DNA of 64,000 nucleotides from Pedobacter sp. R20-19 (GCF_000708265.2 NZ_JCKI01000007.1:186001-250000), one strand, 5' to 3'. Positions 52,198 to 61,359 are shown, numbered from the stretch's first letter. Numbers and translations: made by a program. The notes: a model not told the origin generated them from the letters alone.

Positions 52198-53403
52198 TTG
52201 ATGGCACCAACCAAACCAGTACAGAGGAAACCAACAAAATCCCGGATTCGAAAAATCAGTGATTGGCTACACTTATGGCTTGGCATCGCATCGGGACTGG
52301 TCGTTTTCCACCTGGGCATAACTGGATGTATCTTTGCATTTCAAAAAGAAATCACTGAATGGATTCATCGGAAAGAAATTTTTGTTGATGTTCCTGCTAA
52401 CAGGCAAACTGTTCCACTTAGTGTTTTAAAACAAACAGCGGAGAAAGCTTTAGGTAGCAACAAACAAATTTCCTTTATTTCTACTTACCAAGAAGCAGAT
52501 CGTGCCTGGGAATTTGGCACTTTTAAAGCAGGGGACCCAAAAGCTTTCTGGTATTTCGATTCTATAGACTATTACGATCTGGTACTGATTAATCCTTATA
52601 CCGGAAAGGTAACAATGGTTGCCGATCACAAATATGAATTCTTTGCCATTGTTAAAATGCTCCATTGGAGTTTTCTGATCAATCATCCTATTGGTCAGCA
52701 GATTATTGGTTGGGCTACCATCATTTTTGTATTCTTACTGATTTCCGGAATAGTAATGTGGTGGCCTAAAAACCTTAAAAAATCAAATTTTGATAAAAGT
52801 TTCAAAATTAAATGGCGTGCAAAATTTAAACGGGTAAATTATGATTTACATAACGTACTGGGTTTTTATGTGATGATCATATGCCTGGCGCTGGCCCTAA
52901 CCGGTATGGTTTGGGCTTTTAAATGGTTCCAAACTACGGTATATGTGGTTGCATCAAGAAGCATCACCCCTCCGGTACAGGCTGATGTGAAGTCAGATTC
53001 TACAAAAAAAATCAAAGCAAATCCGTTCGATATCGCTTTTAAAAAAGCAAAACAAACTTTTAAAGATTTCGATCGAATCGGCATGTCTCCGGCAGGAGGT
53101 GGAACAGCAACCATTTATGCCACCGGATATCACGGCAGTGAAACCTACTGGAATTTTGATGTCTTACAGTTCGATCAGTATACGGGAAAATTGTTGCATC
53201 GCAAAAAGCAAAGCGATAAAAATGCCGGCGAAGCACTCATTGGAATGAATTACGATATCCACGTGGGTGCAATACTCGGCTTACCTGGAAAAACCCTGGC
53301 CTTTTTTGCCAGTTTAATTGCCGCAAGTTTACCCATTACAGGTTTCATCATCTGGTGGGGAAAAAAGAAAAAAAAGAAAAATCCCGCAGTTGCGGATTCG
53401 TAA
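52198..53403 (+). CDS. PepSY-associated membrane protein, FoxB/PiuB-like reductase
   Basis: The 401-residue protein has transmembrane segments near 30-55, 165-190, 215-245 and 345-370, with PepSY domains between them. WLHLWLGIASGLVVFHLGITG, LHWSFLINHPIGQQ and YDIHVGAILGLPGK carry the paired His residues that would bind haem. Relatives reduce ferric siderophores in the inner membrane or periplasm. This fits the two receptors upstream. A poly-Lys tail (KKKKKKN) ends the protein. Confidence 0.85.
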   Translation: MMAPTKPVQRKPTKSRIRKISDWLHLWLGIASGLVVFHLGITGCIFAFQKEITEWIHRKEIFVDVPANRQTVPLSVLKQTAEKALGSNKQISFISTYQEADRAWEFGTFKAGDPKAFWYFDSIDYYDLVLINPYTGKVTMVADHKYEFFAIVKMLHWSFLINHPIGQQIIGWATIIFVFLLISGIVMWWPKNLKKSNFDKSFKIKWRAKFKRVNYDLHNVLGFYVMIICLALALTGMVWAFKWFQTTVYVVASRSITPPVQADVKSDSTKKIKANPFDIAFKKAKQTFKDFDRIGMSPAGGGTATIYATGYHGSETYWNFDVLQFDQYTGKLLHRKKQSDKNAGEALIGMNYDIHVGAILGLPGKTLAFFASLIAASLPITGFIIWWGKKKKKKNPAVADS

Positions 53404-53423
53404 ACCTTAACCTAAAATATAAA

Positions 53424-54344
53424 ATGAAAATTCTGAATCTCTTAACAGTATTCATTGTACTGGTAACGGCTAATACCCATGCTCAGGATAAATTTGAGCA
53501 AGATAGAAAAGCGATTAAGTCATTAGCAGGTTTCTATAAAGTGAATTTTAACTATGCCGAAGTTACTTCTCCAAACCCTGAATATCAGTTTAGTAAACCT
53601 TACCGCAGCCATGGAAATGAGTGGGCAGAAATTATTGTTGATGAACCTAAACGAATTGTGATTCAACACATGTTAGCCATTAATGATTCTACAGTAATTA
53701 AACACTGGCGGCAGGACTGGACCTATGAGGATACTGATATAATGCATTATACACAGGATAATGCCTGGAAGAAAACTACTTTAACACCTGCTGAGGTGAA
53801 AGGAAAATGGACACAGAAAGTTTACCAGGTTGATGATAGTCCACGGTACCAGGGTTATGGAACCTGGAGCCATGTTGGCGGTCATGATGCCTGGCAAAGC
53901 GAAACAGATTCTCCACTTCCAAGAAGGGAATCAACCGTTCGGAATGACTATAATGTTTTGAACCGTGGCAGCAGAATTTATATTACAAAAGAGGGCTGGA
54001 TGTTTGAGCAAGACAATAAAAAAGTTTTGCGCACGCCAAAAGGTGATCAGTTACTAGCGGTAGAAAAAGGATATGAAGAATTTACTAAAATTGACCCAAA
54101 TAAATTTGAATATGCGCAAAAATGGTGGGATAGCCAAAAATCGTATTGGGCAGATGTTCGCGAAGTGTGGACGGATTTAACAAAAGCCTCACCAACGGAT
54201 TTCAAAGTTAAAACCAAAGTAAATGATAAATTATTATATGAAGCACTATTTACATTAGGTGATCAATCGATTACAGATAAATGGACTTCAGCTCAAAATA
54301 AAGAAAAAATTAAAGCGTCATTACAACCCTATTTAGCCAAGTAG
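53424..54344 (+). CDS. DUF6607 family periplasmic protein
   Basis: The 306-residue protein has a signal peptide (to about 20, ending THAQD). The remainder is rich in Trp, Tyr and Asp (HWRQDWTYEDTDIMHYTQDNAW). DUF6607 is a Bacteroidetes family of unknown function that turns up in iron-uptake operons. It is the last gene of this operon, 20 nt after the PepSY gene. The ATG at 53424 is chosen because it begins the signal peptide. Confidence 0.78.
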   Translation: MKILNLLTVFIVLVTANTHAQDKFEQDRKAIKSLAGFYKVNFNYAEVTSPNPEYQFSKPYRSHGNEWAEIIVDEPKRIVIQHMLAINDSTVIKHWRQDWTYEDTDIMHYTQDNAWKKTTLTPAEVKGKWTQKVYQVDDSPRYQGYGTWSHVGGHDAWQSETDSPLPRRESTVRNDYNVLNRGSRIYITKEGWMFEQDNKKVLRTPKGDQLLAVEKGYEEFTKIDPNKFEYAQKWWDSQKSYWADVREVWTDLTKASPTDFKVKTKVNDKLLYEALFTLGDQSITDKWTSAQNKEKIKASLQPYLAK

Positions 54345-54366
54345 CATTTACCAAAACCCTATTTAT

Positions 54367-54401
54367 AAAAGCCATTTGATTTAAAAATTAAATGGCTTTT
54401 T
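54367..54401 (+). terminator. Terminator of the iron operon
   Basis: AAAAGCCATTT / AAATGGCTTTT, an 11-bp stem with a 12-nt loop, followed by T. Confidence 0.8.
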
Positions 54402-54492
54402 GCATGATTTTGTTTAGCATTTAAAAGGATATTTAACGTTTTTATCATTTAATAAGAATTTCCGCTTAGCTTTACCTGTCATGTTTTTTTTT

Positions 54493-55632
54493 ATGAAAAA
54501 GATCTTCACGCTATTATTAATTCTTTCCAACATCGCCTGCTTCGCACAGGATTCTCTTTATGTGCGTAAAATGGTTAATACCTTAGCATCTGCTACTTTT
54601 TGGGGGCGTGGCTATACTCAAGATGGCATGAAGAAAGCTTCAGATTTCTTATCAGCAGAATATAAAAAAATAGGCTTGCTACCTATGGGAACAGACTTTA
54701 AGCAGGAATTTGCTTATCCGGTAAATACTTTTCCTGGTAAAATGTTTGTAGCCATTAACGGTAAAAAATTGATTCCAGGTAAAGACTTTATCATTAACAA
54801 TGAAAGTACTGGTATCAAACAAAAAGGGAGTTTGCTAAAAATTGACAGTTTAAATTTCGTAGCAAATCCAAACCTGCATGTTCAATTAAAAGATAAGTTA
54901 ACATGGTCTGTTGCTACAGCAATTGCTAATGAAACAACCGTTGAGATCAACCGTAAAAACTTCAAAGAAATACCACGTGAGATCAGCATTGATATAGAAA
55001 ACAAATTTGTAGAAAACTTTATGGCAGCCAATATTTGCGGTTGGATAAAGGGAACCAAACAACCAGATTCAGTATTAATGATCACCGCACACTATGATCA
55101 CTTAGGCGGAATGGGTGCAGAAACCTATTTCCCTGGCGCGAATGATAATGCTGCAGGTGTGGCCACTTTGTTAAGCCTGGCAAAATATTATAAAACGCAT
55201 CCTCAGCCCTACTCTATTGGGTTTATCTGTTTTGCAGGTGAAGAAGCCGGTTTGCTCGGATCAAGATACTTCGTTGAAAATCCATTGATTCCTTTAAGCA
55301 AAATTAAATTTCTAATTAACCTGGATTTAGTTGGAACGGGTGAAAGCGGAATGACGGTTGTAAATGCAAGTGTTTACCCCAAAGCATTTTCTTTATTAAA
55401 CAAAGTTAATCAGGAAAAAAAATTAATCAGTAAAATTAACTCCAGAGGGAAAGCAGCCAACAGTGATCATTATTTTTTTACCGAAAAAGGTGTTCCAGCT
55501 TTCTTCATCTACACACAGGGAGGCCCTGCAGCTTATCATGATATTTTCGACAAAGCTGAAACCTTACCACTAACCGAGTACCGTGATTTATTTAAGTTGA
55601 TTGTTTGTTTCAATCAAAGGATCATGGAATAA
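54493..55632 (+). CDS. Secreted M28-family peptidase
   Basis: A shorter relative of the peptidase at 13506: 379 residues, signal peptide to about 19 (IACFAQ). Zinc and catalytic residues lie in ITAHYDHLG, GANDNAAGV and CFAGEEAGLLGS, with a late HDIF. It keeps the PAS-like N-terminal part but lacks most of the PA insertion. The ATG at 54493 begins the signal peptide (MKKIFTLLLIL); the upstream ATG at 54481 adds four Phe/Met residues. Confidence 0.85.
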   Translation: MKKIFTLLLILSNIACFAQDSLYVRKMVNTLASATFWGRGYTQDGMKKASDFLSAEYKKIGLLPMGTDFKQEFAYPVNTFPGKMFVAINGKKLIPGKDFIINNESTGIKQKGSLLKIDSLNFVANPNLHVQLKDKLTWSVATAIANETTVEINRKNFKEIPREISIDIENKFVENFMAANICGWIKGTKQPDSVLMITAHYDHLGGMGAETYFPGANDNAAGVATLLSLAKYYKTHPQPYSIGFICFAGEEAGLLGSRYFVENPLIPLSKIKFLINLDLVGTGESGMTVVNASVYPKAFSLLNKVNQEKKLISKINSRGKAANSDHYFFTEKGVPAFFIYTQGGPAAYHDIFDKAETLPLTEYRDLFKLIVCFNQRIME

Positions 55633-55707
55633 GAAAATGCATATATTCAGTTTTATTTTTCTATCTCTTCGTTCAATTTCGAAAACTAAGCCGATTACGA
55701 ATCTTTT

Positions 55708-55869
55708 CTAAACCGAAAACTTAACCTGTAGAAGAAAATTCCCATAGCCTGTCTGTAACTTTCTTGCATCATTTGAAATCTGTTCAGGAATAATCCTAAG
55801 TTTAACTAAACCTATAGTTGTTTTGTTGCTTGTGTTCAATTCAATCTTTGAACGCAAAAATGCTGACAT
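55708..55869 (-). CDS. 53-residue minus-strand frame, possible remnant of an outer-membrane protein C terminus
   Basis: The frame from ATG at 55869 encodes a 53-residue peptide ending GYGNFLLQVKFSV, which looks like a terminal beta-strand of an outer-membrane protein. Upstream in frame there is a stop, so no longer protein is present. It is either a chance frame or a decayed piece of a barrel gene related to the neighbour at 55964. Confidence 0.25.
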   Translation of the reverse strand: MSAFLRSKIELNTSNKTTIGLVKLRIIPEQISNDARKLQTGYGNFLLQVKFSV

Positions 55870-55877
55870 GATATGTC

Positions 55878-55909
55878 CATCACATTTTATAAGACATTCA
55901 TCACATTTT
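55878..55909 (+). promoter_or_regulatory. Direct repeat CATCACATTTT x2, 21 nt apart, before the barrel gene
   Basis: Exact 11-mers at 55878 and 55899. The two-helical-turn spacing fits a dimeric or tandem regulator. The regulator is unknown. Confidence 0.35.
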
Positions 55910-55963
55910 TTAAAAAGGCAAGAGTACCATTTATAATTTCAGACTTCCTAATCAGCTATTAAT

Positions 55964-58738
55964 ATGAAGAAATTCTTACTTTCTGCAATTTTATGTTTTA
56001 CTTTTTTTAATCTCTTTGCACAGAAAAATGGAAGCATAACTGGCATTTTAGTAGATAGTGCTAATCATAAAAACACACTAAATTATGCTACTATTTCCGT
56101 TTATAAAGTTGGAGACAGCATTTTAACAACTTATAAACTTTCTGATGATCATGGCGTTTTTAAAATCAATGGCCTGGCAACCGGAATAAAATATCGCTTG
56201 GTTATAACAGCCTGGCAATATAGAACTTACAGAAAGGATGTAGAACTTACCGCAGATAAACCCATTTTAGATTTGGGCACACTTTATCTCTCCACAAAAT
56301 CTAACGACCTCAATGAAGTGATAATTACCGCAGAAAGACCTCCTGTTATTGTCCGGAAGGATACTATTGAATTTAATGCAGAATCATTTAAAACACTTCC
56401 ATCGGCTGTGGTGGAAGATCTATTAAAAAAATTGCCGGGTATACAAATCGCTGCTGATGGCTCCATCATGGTGAATGGTAAAACAGTTAGTAAAATTCTG
56501 GTGGATGGAAAGGAATTTTTTGGTGGAGACCAGCAAATTGCGACCAAGAATTTGCCTGCTAATATTATAGACAAAGTTCAGGTAGTTGATGATAAACAGG
56601 CAAAAAGACGTAATCCTGATTTAACGGCTGCTGAAATTCCTCAGGTCATCAACATGAAACTTAAAAAAGCTATTAAAAAAGGTGCCTTTGGAAAATTATA
56701 TGCGGGTGGAGGCACTAAAAACCTATATCAAGCTGGTGGCCTGATAAACTTTTTCAGAGATACTACACAGGTAAGTGTATTGGCCTACGGAAATAATATC
56801 AATCAACCTGGTTTTAATCCAAATGATGTGCAAAGAATTGGCGGTTTCAACCGAAGCGGTGTAAATTCTATGATGATGAGCTCTGGTGGATATTTTGAAT
56901 TTAACGGAATTAGCTTTGGCGGAAGTTACAGCGGAATTCAAAAGTCATCTGGAGGAGGTTTCAACTTTAATACATTAACTAAAAAAGGAATAAAGATAAA
57001 CACACAGTATTTCTTCGGCAGAAATGATAATTTACTGGAGAGACTAACCAATACCAACCAAACCCTGGGAGAGGATAGGTTAGTAACCAATGCAAATGAA
57101 AATACCGGTTCACTAACATTAAAACATAATATTGCCGGGAAAATTGATTGGCAGATAGACTCACTAACCCAGTTAACCATTGAGCCTTTTCTGGTATTGA
57201 ACTCCAATAATTCCGTAAGCAGAAATTATTCAACCAATACCAATGCTGCGGGACAATTGCTCAATACCCTTCAAAACTTAAATAACATCAATTCATCTAA
57301 CAATAAATATCAGCTGGTAGCCGATCTAAGTAAAGATTTTAAGAAAGCTGGAAGATCATTTAATATCGGATTTGATATATCCACCAAACCCAACCCTAAT
57401 TTAAACTATAATCAAAGTAGGAATATCATCTTTTTAACGCCTTCTACAACTGAAATAGATCAATTGAGAAACAATCAAATCGAAAATTTCAGAACGTATA
57501 TTTATACGAATTACAGCGAACCCATTAGTAAAAAACTTAGCTTTAAGATTGATTTAAGTGGCAATATCATCAATAATGAGAATGCGCTTAGCACTTTTTA
57601 TAAAAACCAGGCCAATCAGTTATATGATATTGTTATTCCGAATCTAAGCCAAATGGTTGAACAAACAGGCTTTAAAACAAACACAAATGTGAGCTTGAAT
57701 TATAAAATCACCAAAGATTTTAATTTGCAGCCTGGAGTGGTACACAATTATATTTCCCTTAACAACCGTTTTAGCAATTCAAACTACCTTAACCAACGCT
57801 ATCATTTCATTTGGCCAACATTTCAATTAAAGTATAAAATATTCCGCATCAATTATTCGGCACAGTTTACAGAACCTAATGTAAGCTATTTACAGCCCGT
57901 AGCAGATAATACAAATGCCTTGTATATCCGCAATGGTAATCCAAATTTATTACCTGCCCGAACACAAAATTTAAGTTTAAATATGTACAAATACGATCCA
58001 CAACACCTAATCAATTATAATGTATACGGTTATGGAAACTTTACTAAAAACGGAATTGTAAACACCGTAAACATCAGCAATGGTATACAAACGGTAACCC
58101 CGATTAATGCAAGTGGGATATATAGTTTTAATGGAGGGGCCAATGGCGCCAAAGATTTCAAATTCAATAAAACAAGCTTAAAGCTAGGCTTAGGTTTCTG
58201 GGCTAATTTTAATCACATGCCAGTTATTGTAAATAATATCAGAAGTAATGCTAATGTATTTTATGTAGGGCCAAATGGAAGCATTCGCCTTAATCTGAAT
58301 GATTTGGTAGAAATCAACCAATCGTATTCTATTAATTTAAACCGCAGTCGTTACCAGGATAATTTCTACACTAACTTAAGCTACAACACACAAAACAGTA
58401 CTTCTGAACTCATTATCAGATATCCTAAAAAAATTGTTCTTGAAACCAATTTTGCCCTGACTGCAAATACGCAACAAATTGCAGGCTATAACAACAACAT
58501 CAAACTTTGGAATGCAGCCATCACCTATCTTTTTATGAAGAATGATAAGCTTCAGCTGAAACTTGCAGTGAATGACATATTGCAGAGCAATGTGCGTCGG
58601 TCTATTGAAATTACAGGAAACAGTGTAGTGGATTATCAAACCAATAATTTAGGCAGATACGGTATGTTAACCCTAACTTATAATATCCAGAACTTTGGGC
58701 AGAAAGTTGGTGGCAGGCAAACCATGTTTAGTTTTTAA
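55964..58738 (+). CDS. Outer-membrane beta-barrel protein with TonB-type plug
   Basis: The 924-residue protein has a signal peptide (ending NLFAQ), a CarboxypepD_reg-like domain (about 22-110) and a plug-like segment (about 120-210, with VVEDLLKKLPGIQIAADG and GKEFFGGDQQIATKNLPA). A large Asn/Tyr/Ser-rich beta-barrel follows. This is the Bacteroidetes outer-membrane beta-barrel family that lacks SusD partners. No SusD or enzyme gene lies beside it, so the ligand is unknown. Confidence 0.85.
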   Translation: MKKFLLSAILCFTFFNLFAQKNGSITGILVDSANHKNTLNYATISVYKVGDSILTTYKLSDDHGVFKINGLATGIKYRLVITAWQYRTYRKDVELTADKPILDLGTLYLSTKSNDLNEVIITAERPPVIVRKDTIEFNAESFKTLPSAVVEDLLKKLPGIQIAADGSIMVNGKTVSKILVDGKEFFGGDQQIATKNLPANIIDKVQVVDDKQAKRRNPDLTAAEIPQVINMKLKKAIKKGAFGKLYAGGGTKNLYQAGGLINFFRDTTQVSVLAYGNNINQPGFNPNDVQRIGGFNRSGVNSMMMSSGGYFEFNGISFGGSYSGIQKSSGGGFNFNTLTKKGIKINTQYFFGRNDNLLERLTNTNQTLGEDRLVTNANENTGSLTLKHNIAGKIDWQIDSLTQLTIEPFLVLNSNNSVSRNYSTNTNAAGQLLNTLQNLNNINSSNNKYQLVADLSKDFKKAGRSFNIGFDISTKPNPNLNYNQSRNIIFLTPSTTEIDQLRNNQIENFRTYIYTNYSEPISKKLSFKIDLSGNIINNENALSTFYKNQANQLYDIVIPNLSQMVEQTGFKTNTNVSLNYKITKDFNLQPGVVHNYISLNNRFSNSNYLNQRYHFIWPTFQLKYKIFRINYSAQFTEPNVSYLQPVADNTNALYIRNGNPNLLPARTQNLSLNMYKYDPQHLINYNVYGYGNFTKNGIVNTVNISNGIQTVTPINASGIYSFNGGANGAKDFKFNKTSLKLGLGFWANFNHMPVIVNNIRSNANVFYVGPNGSIRLNLNDLVEINQSYSINLNRSRYQDNFYTNLSYNTQNSTSELIIRYPKKIVLETNFALTANTQQIAGYNNNIKLWNAAITYLFMKNDKLQLKLAVNDILQSNVRRSIEITGNSVVDYQTNNLGRYGMLTLTYNIQNFGQKVGGRQTMFSF

Positions 58739-58771
58739 ATTTGTCAGATCTTTATTATCAGGTACAAAGTA

Positions 58772-58815
58772 ATCTCATTTGCGATTAAGATTGCTTCGTG
58801 CTTCGCCTTGACGAA
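58772..58815. repeat. Partial palindromic element, CGTCATTGCGA family
   Basis: CATTTGCGATTAAGATTGCTTCGTGCTTCGCCTTGACGAA resembles the right half of the element at 2684. It is truncated and lies in the convergent spacer. Confidence 0.45.
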
Positions 58816-58816
58816 T

Positions 58817-59500
58817 TTATGCTAATGTTAATTTCACCAGGTACTGGTCTTCACCATCATCAAAAATCATTTCACAATTCCAGCCAGTTTCCTTTGCAAT
58901 GGCTTTGATCGTTTCTTCATCGATATAAACCCAATTAAACCAACCGCCTTTTTTGCCTTGATATTCATATTGATAGGAAACCTCACCAAAATAATGATAA
59001 AGCGGCTTAGCCAAACCTTCATATAAATACGAAATATCAGATGAATCGAAAATCACTTGTCCGCCCGGATTGAGCAGGTCTTTTATTTTGATCAGGAAAT
59101 CTTTAAAGCCAGAAAGTGTTCCGGTTAAGCCAATGCCATTCATTAACATTAAGATGGTATCAAACTTTTCGTGGTAAGTGAAGACATCCTGAAGCATGGC
59201 TTTTTCTACGCCACGATCTTTCATAATATCAACCGCAGCTGCTGATACATCAATAGCGGTTATATCAATATTAAAAGCCTGTAAGAGTAAAGCATGACTC
59301 CCTACCCCTGCACCAATATCTAAAACTTTTCCAGTACACATATGCAGTGCTTGTAACTCTAAAACCGGCATTTCTTCATCATCACGAAAGAAAAATTCGA
59401 GTGGCATTTCTTCCGGTTCGCCATAAGAATTGTGTAACCAAAGTGTATCGGCTTCGCCGGTTTTATAAATATCAGTAAGTGCCTGACCAAAAACATCCAT
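58817..59500 (-). CDS. Class I SAM-dependent methyltransferase
   Basis: A 227-residue methyltransferase with the SAM loop VLDIGAGVGSHA (about 58-69) and the acidic ITAIDVSAAAVDIM. Later, TILMLMNGIGL takes the motif IV position. The substrate is unknown. The ATG at 59500 (MDVFGQAL) is chosen because a TATCTTTG box lies 4 nt upstream; the longer frame to 59578 runs through that promoter. Confidence 0.82.
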   Translation of the reverse strand: MDVFGQALTDIYKTGEADTLWLHNSYGEPEEMPLEFFFRDDEEMPVLELQALHMCTGKVLDIGAGVGSHALLLQAFNIDITAIDVSAAAVDIMKDRGVEKAMLQDVFTYHEKFDTILMLMNGIGLTGTLSGFKDFLIKIKDLLNPGGQVIFDSSDISYLYEGLAKPLYHYFGEVSYQYEYQGKKGGWFNWVYIDEETIKAIAKETGWNCEMIFDDGEDQYLVKLTLA

Positions 59501-59504
59501 GATA

Positions 59505-59512
59505 CAAAGATA
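59505..59512 (-). promoter_or_regulatory. -7 element TATCTTTG, 4 nt before the methyltransferase ATG
   Basis: On the minus strand TATCTTTG, then TATC, then ATG at 59500. Same leaderless layout as lutB, rpiB and clpS. Confidence 0.55.
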
Positions 59513-59690
59513 GGAAGAAAGGCGAGAGGAAATTAAATTATAAATACTGATTCCTTTATGATATTTAAGATCAAACATACTTCAAGAATGATCGAAATAA
59601 TTTGTATTCCGAGTAAATCCCTGCCTTATTTAATAAACATATATTTTTTACATTAAATTATTTAGAATAAAACTAAATAATCTAATTTGC

Positions 59691-59698
59691 TATATTTG
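59691..59698 (+). promoter_or_regulatory. -7 element TATATTTG upstream of the Cys-rich lipoprotein
   Basis: TATATTTG matches TAnnTTTG, 80 nt before the lipoprotein ATG. The region is very AT-rich, so chance matches are possible. Confidence 0.4.
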
Positions 59699-59778
59699 TA
59701 TATTATTTAAAAATACAAAATTTGTAATAAAAAAATATTCTCAAACTATTTTATCACATCTTTAAAAACTAAAAACTT

Positions 59779-61095
59779 ATGAAAAAAGCTAATTTAAAAT
59801 TGATTATCCTGTTTCTGATCCTTTGCGTAGGGATATATGGCTGCAGAAAGGATGAAGAGACAACTACAAATAATGAATTTACCGTCAGTAAAGCAAAAGA
59901 ATATTATATTGAAAATAAAAAAACTTATTTTAAAAGTAGTTTATTATTTTCCGAGGGGGATTTTAATGAGAACACTGAGGATACTATAATGTGGGAAAAA
60001 GGTCAAATCAATACCATTTCCGAATACAGTGTAGTAGAAGTTCCCGTTGCAAATAAACATAGATCAGTTATGTTGTATAATCTTGGTTTTACAAATGGGC
60101 AGATTGATGATATCCGGATAGAGAATTCATTTTCTAGACTTATGATATACCAAGATAAAATAGGAAAGACAATAGAATCAAAAATTATTACTTATATCCC
60201 TGATGAAAGCTTTGTAAGAAGCTACAAGTCAAACAATAACAACATCTCCCTTGATACAAAAAAATCTAGTTTTACAGGTTTTATTGAATATAGGGAGCTG
60301 AATAGAAAAACCATTTCACTCTTTCGTATAGAGAATGGTAAACAAAAGGAAAATTTTTCTCTTGATCAAAAAGAAACAAATACAGCCATTAGAGAAAAAT
60401 TAAATCAAAAAGGGAGTGAAAAAACAGCTAGTGTAAATAAACTTTCCGTGGCAACGGGCTGTACATCCATATGTACGCCAAGATATGGAACGGTTTGTGC
60501 TGGACCAGGCGGAGGCAATGGGCCTCAAGATAAAGATAGATTCTGTAAAACCGAGCTTTTAGGCATGACATGTATACCAGTATGTTCTGGATCAGGTCCT
60601 AGCGGGCCTGTACCTGGTGCAGGAAATGGAAGTGTTAATATAAATGATGGAGATACATTTGTTACAAATAACAATATAGATAAAACAAAAGCTAAAAAGT
60701 TCTCTTCAGTTAAAGAGCTTAACGATTATGTAAATAAGATTCGCGAAGAAATATCAAAAAATATAGTAGCAGAAAAAACAGGAAGAATTAGATATAATGT
60801 AGATGGCATTTCCGGTATTGACGTTAATGTTAAACTAAGCAATACGGAAAACTCAATCTATAAAGTTGAAAACGTTACTTCTGGAATTTGGGGTTTAGCG
60901 CCTTTTATGGACTGGAGTCAAAGTGATTTTAGCCAAAATGTAAATGCAGATAATATTACAAGATTAGAAGTACTAGGATATTTAAGTATGAATTTTATTT
61001 TAGAAGACATTGGACGGATATATAGTATGAGAATAACATTTACCATTGATATAAATAATCGATCGGGTGAATTTGTAGCTACTAAAGTAAAATAA
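59779..61095 (+). CDS. Cys-rich lipoprotein of unknown function
   Basis: The 438-residue protein has a lipoprotein signal peptide ending VGIYGC, followed by RKDEE. A basic-acidic run just after the Cys resembles the Bacteroidetes lipoprotein export signal, so surface exposure is plausible. A Cys-rich linker lies near 228-272 (GCTSIC, TVCAGPGGGNG, FCKTELL, CIPVC, then Gly/Ser/Pro). No enzyme motif is recognised. Base composition is more AT-rich than the flanks. A tiny membrane-protein gene follows 14 nt downstream. Confidence 0.6.
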   Translation: MKKANLKLIILFLILCVGIYGCRKDEETTTNNEFTVSKAKEYYIENKKTYFKSSLLFSEGDFNENTEDTIMWEKGQINTISEYSVVEVPVANKHRSVMLYNLGFTNGQIDDIRIENSFSRLMIYQDKIGKTIESKIITYIPDESFVRSYKSNNNNISLDTKKSSFTGFIEYRELNRKTISLFRIENGKQKENFSLDQKETNTAIREKLNQKGSEKTASVNKLSVATGCTSICTPRYGTVCAGPGGGNGPQDKDRFCKTELLGMTCIPVCSGSGPSGPVPGAGNGSVNINDGDTFVTNNNIDKTKAKKFSSVKELNDYVNKIREEISKNIVAEKTGRIRYNVDGISGIDVNVKLSNTENSIYKVENVTSGIWGLAPFMDWSQSDFSQNVNADNITRLEVLGYLSMNFILEDIGRIYSMRITFTIDINNRSGEFVATKVK

Positions 61096-61109
61096 TATAT
61101 CAAAATGTT

Positions 61110-61235
61110 ATGAAAGACCTGGAAACAACGCATTTTATATGGCAGATCTTAGCGCTTAAGATAGCCATTACAATTATTTTCGTAGTTGTAATATATTTTA
61201 TAGTGAAATATATAAAAAGATATTTTCGTAATTAA
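61110..61235 (+). CDS. Small single-pass membrane protein (41 residues)
   Basis: ATG at 61110 opens a 41-residue frame: polar MKDLETTHF, a hydrophobic helix (about 14-32, ALKIAITIIFVVVIYFIV) and a basic tail KYIKRYFRN. It fits the positive-inside rule with the C terminus in the cytosol. The strongly organised layout and its position 14 nt after the lipoprotein suggest a real small gene in the same operon. Function unknown. Confidence 0.55.
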   Translation: MKDLETTHFIWQILALKIAITIIFVVVIYFIVKYIKRYFRN

Positions 61236-61256
61236 TTTGTATCAATAAAATTATTT

Positions 61257-61288
61257 AGGCAAGTATATTTGACTATATATACTTGCCT
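61257..61288. terminator. Bidirectional hairpin between convergent genes
   Basis: AGGCAAGTATAT / ATATACTTGCCT, a 12-bp perfect stem with an 8-nt loop, between the small membrane protein gene and the beta-CASP gene. No long T-tract on either side. Confidence 0.6.
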
Positions 61289-61359
61289 GAATTAATAAAT
61301 AATTTAGAAAAATGTATCTAATAATCCCTTCTCATTTTGGTAGAACTTGAAAAGTCAGC

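Larger units (their letters stand above)
55633..55963. other. 331-base intergenic region with a small minus-strand frame and a direct repeat
   Basis: The minus strand holds a 53-codon frame (55708-55869, listed separately) and the plus strand a direct repeat CATCACATTTT twice, 21 nt apart. The remainder is AT-rich without recognised signals. No clear TAnnTTTG box for the downstream gene. Confidence 0.5.
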
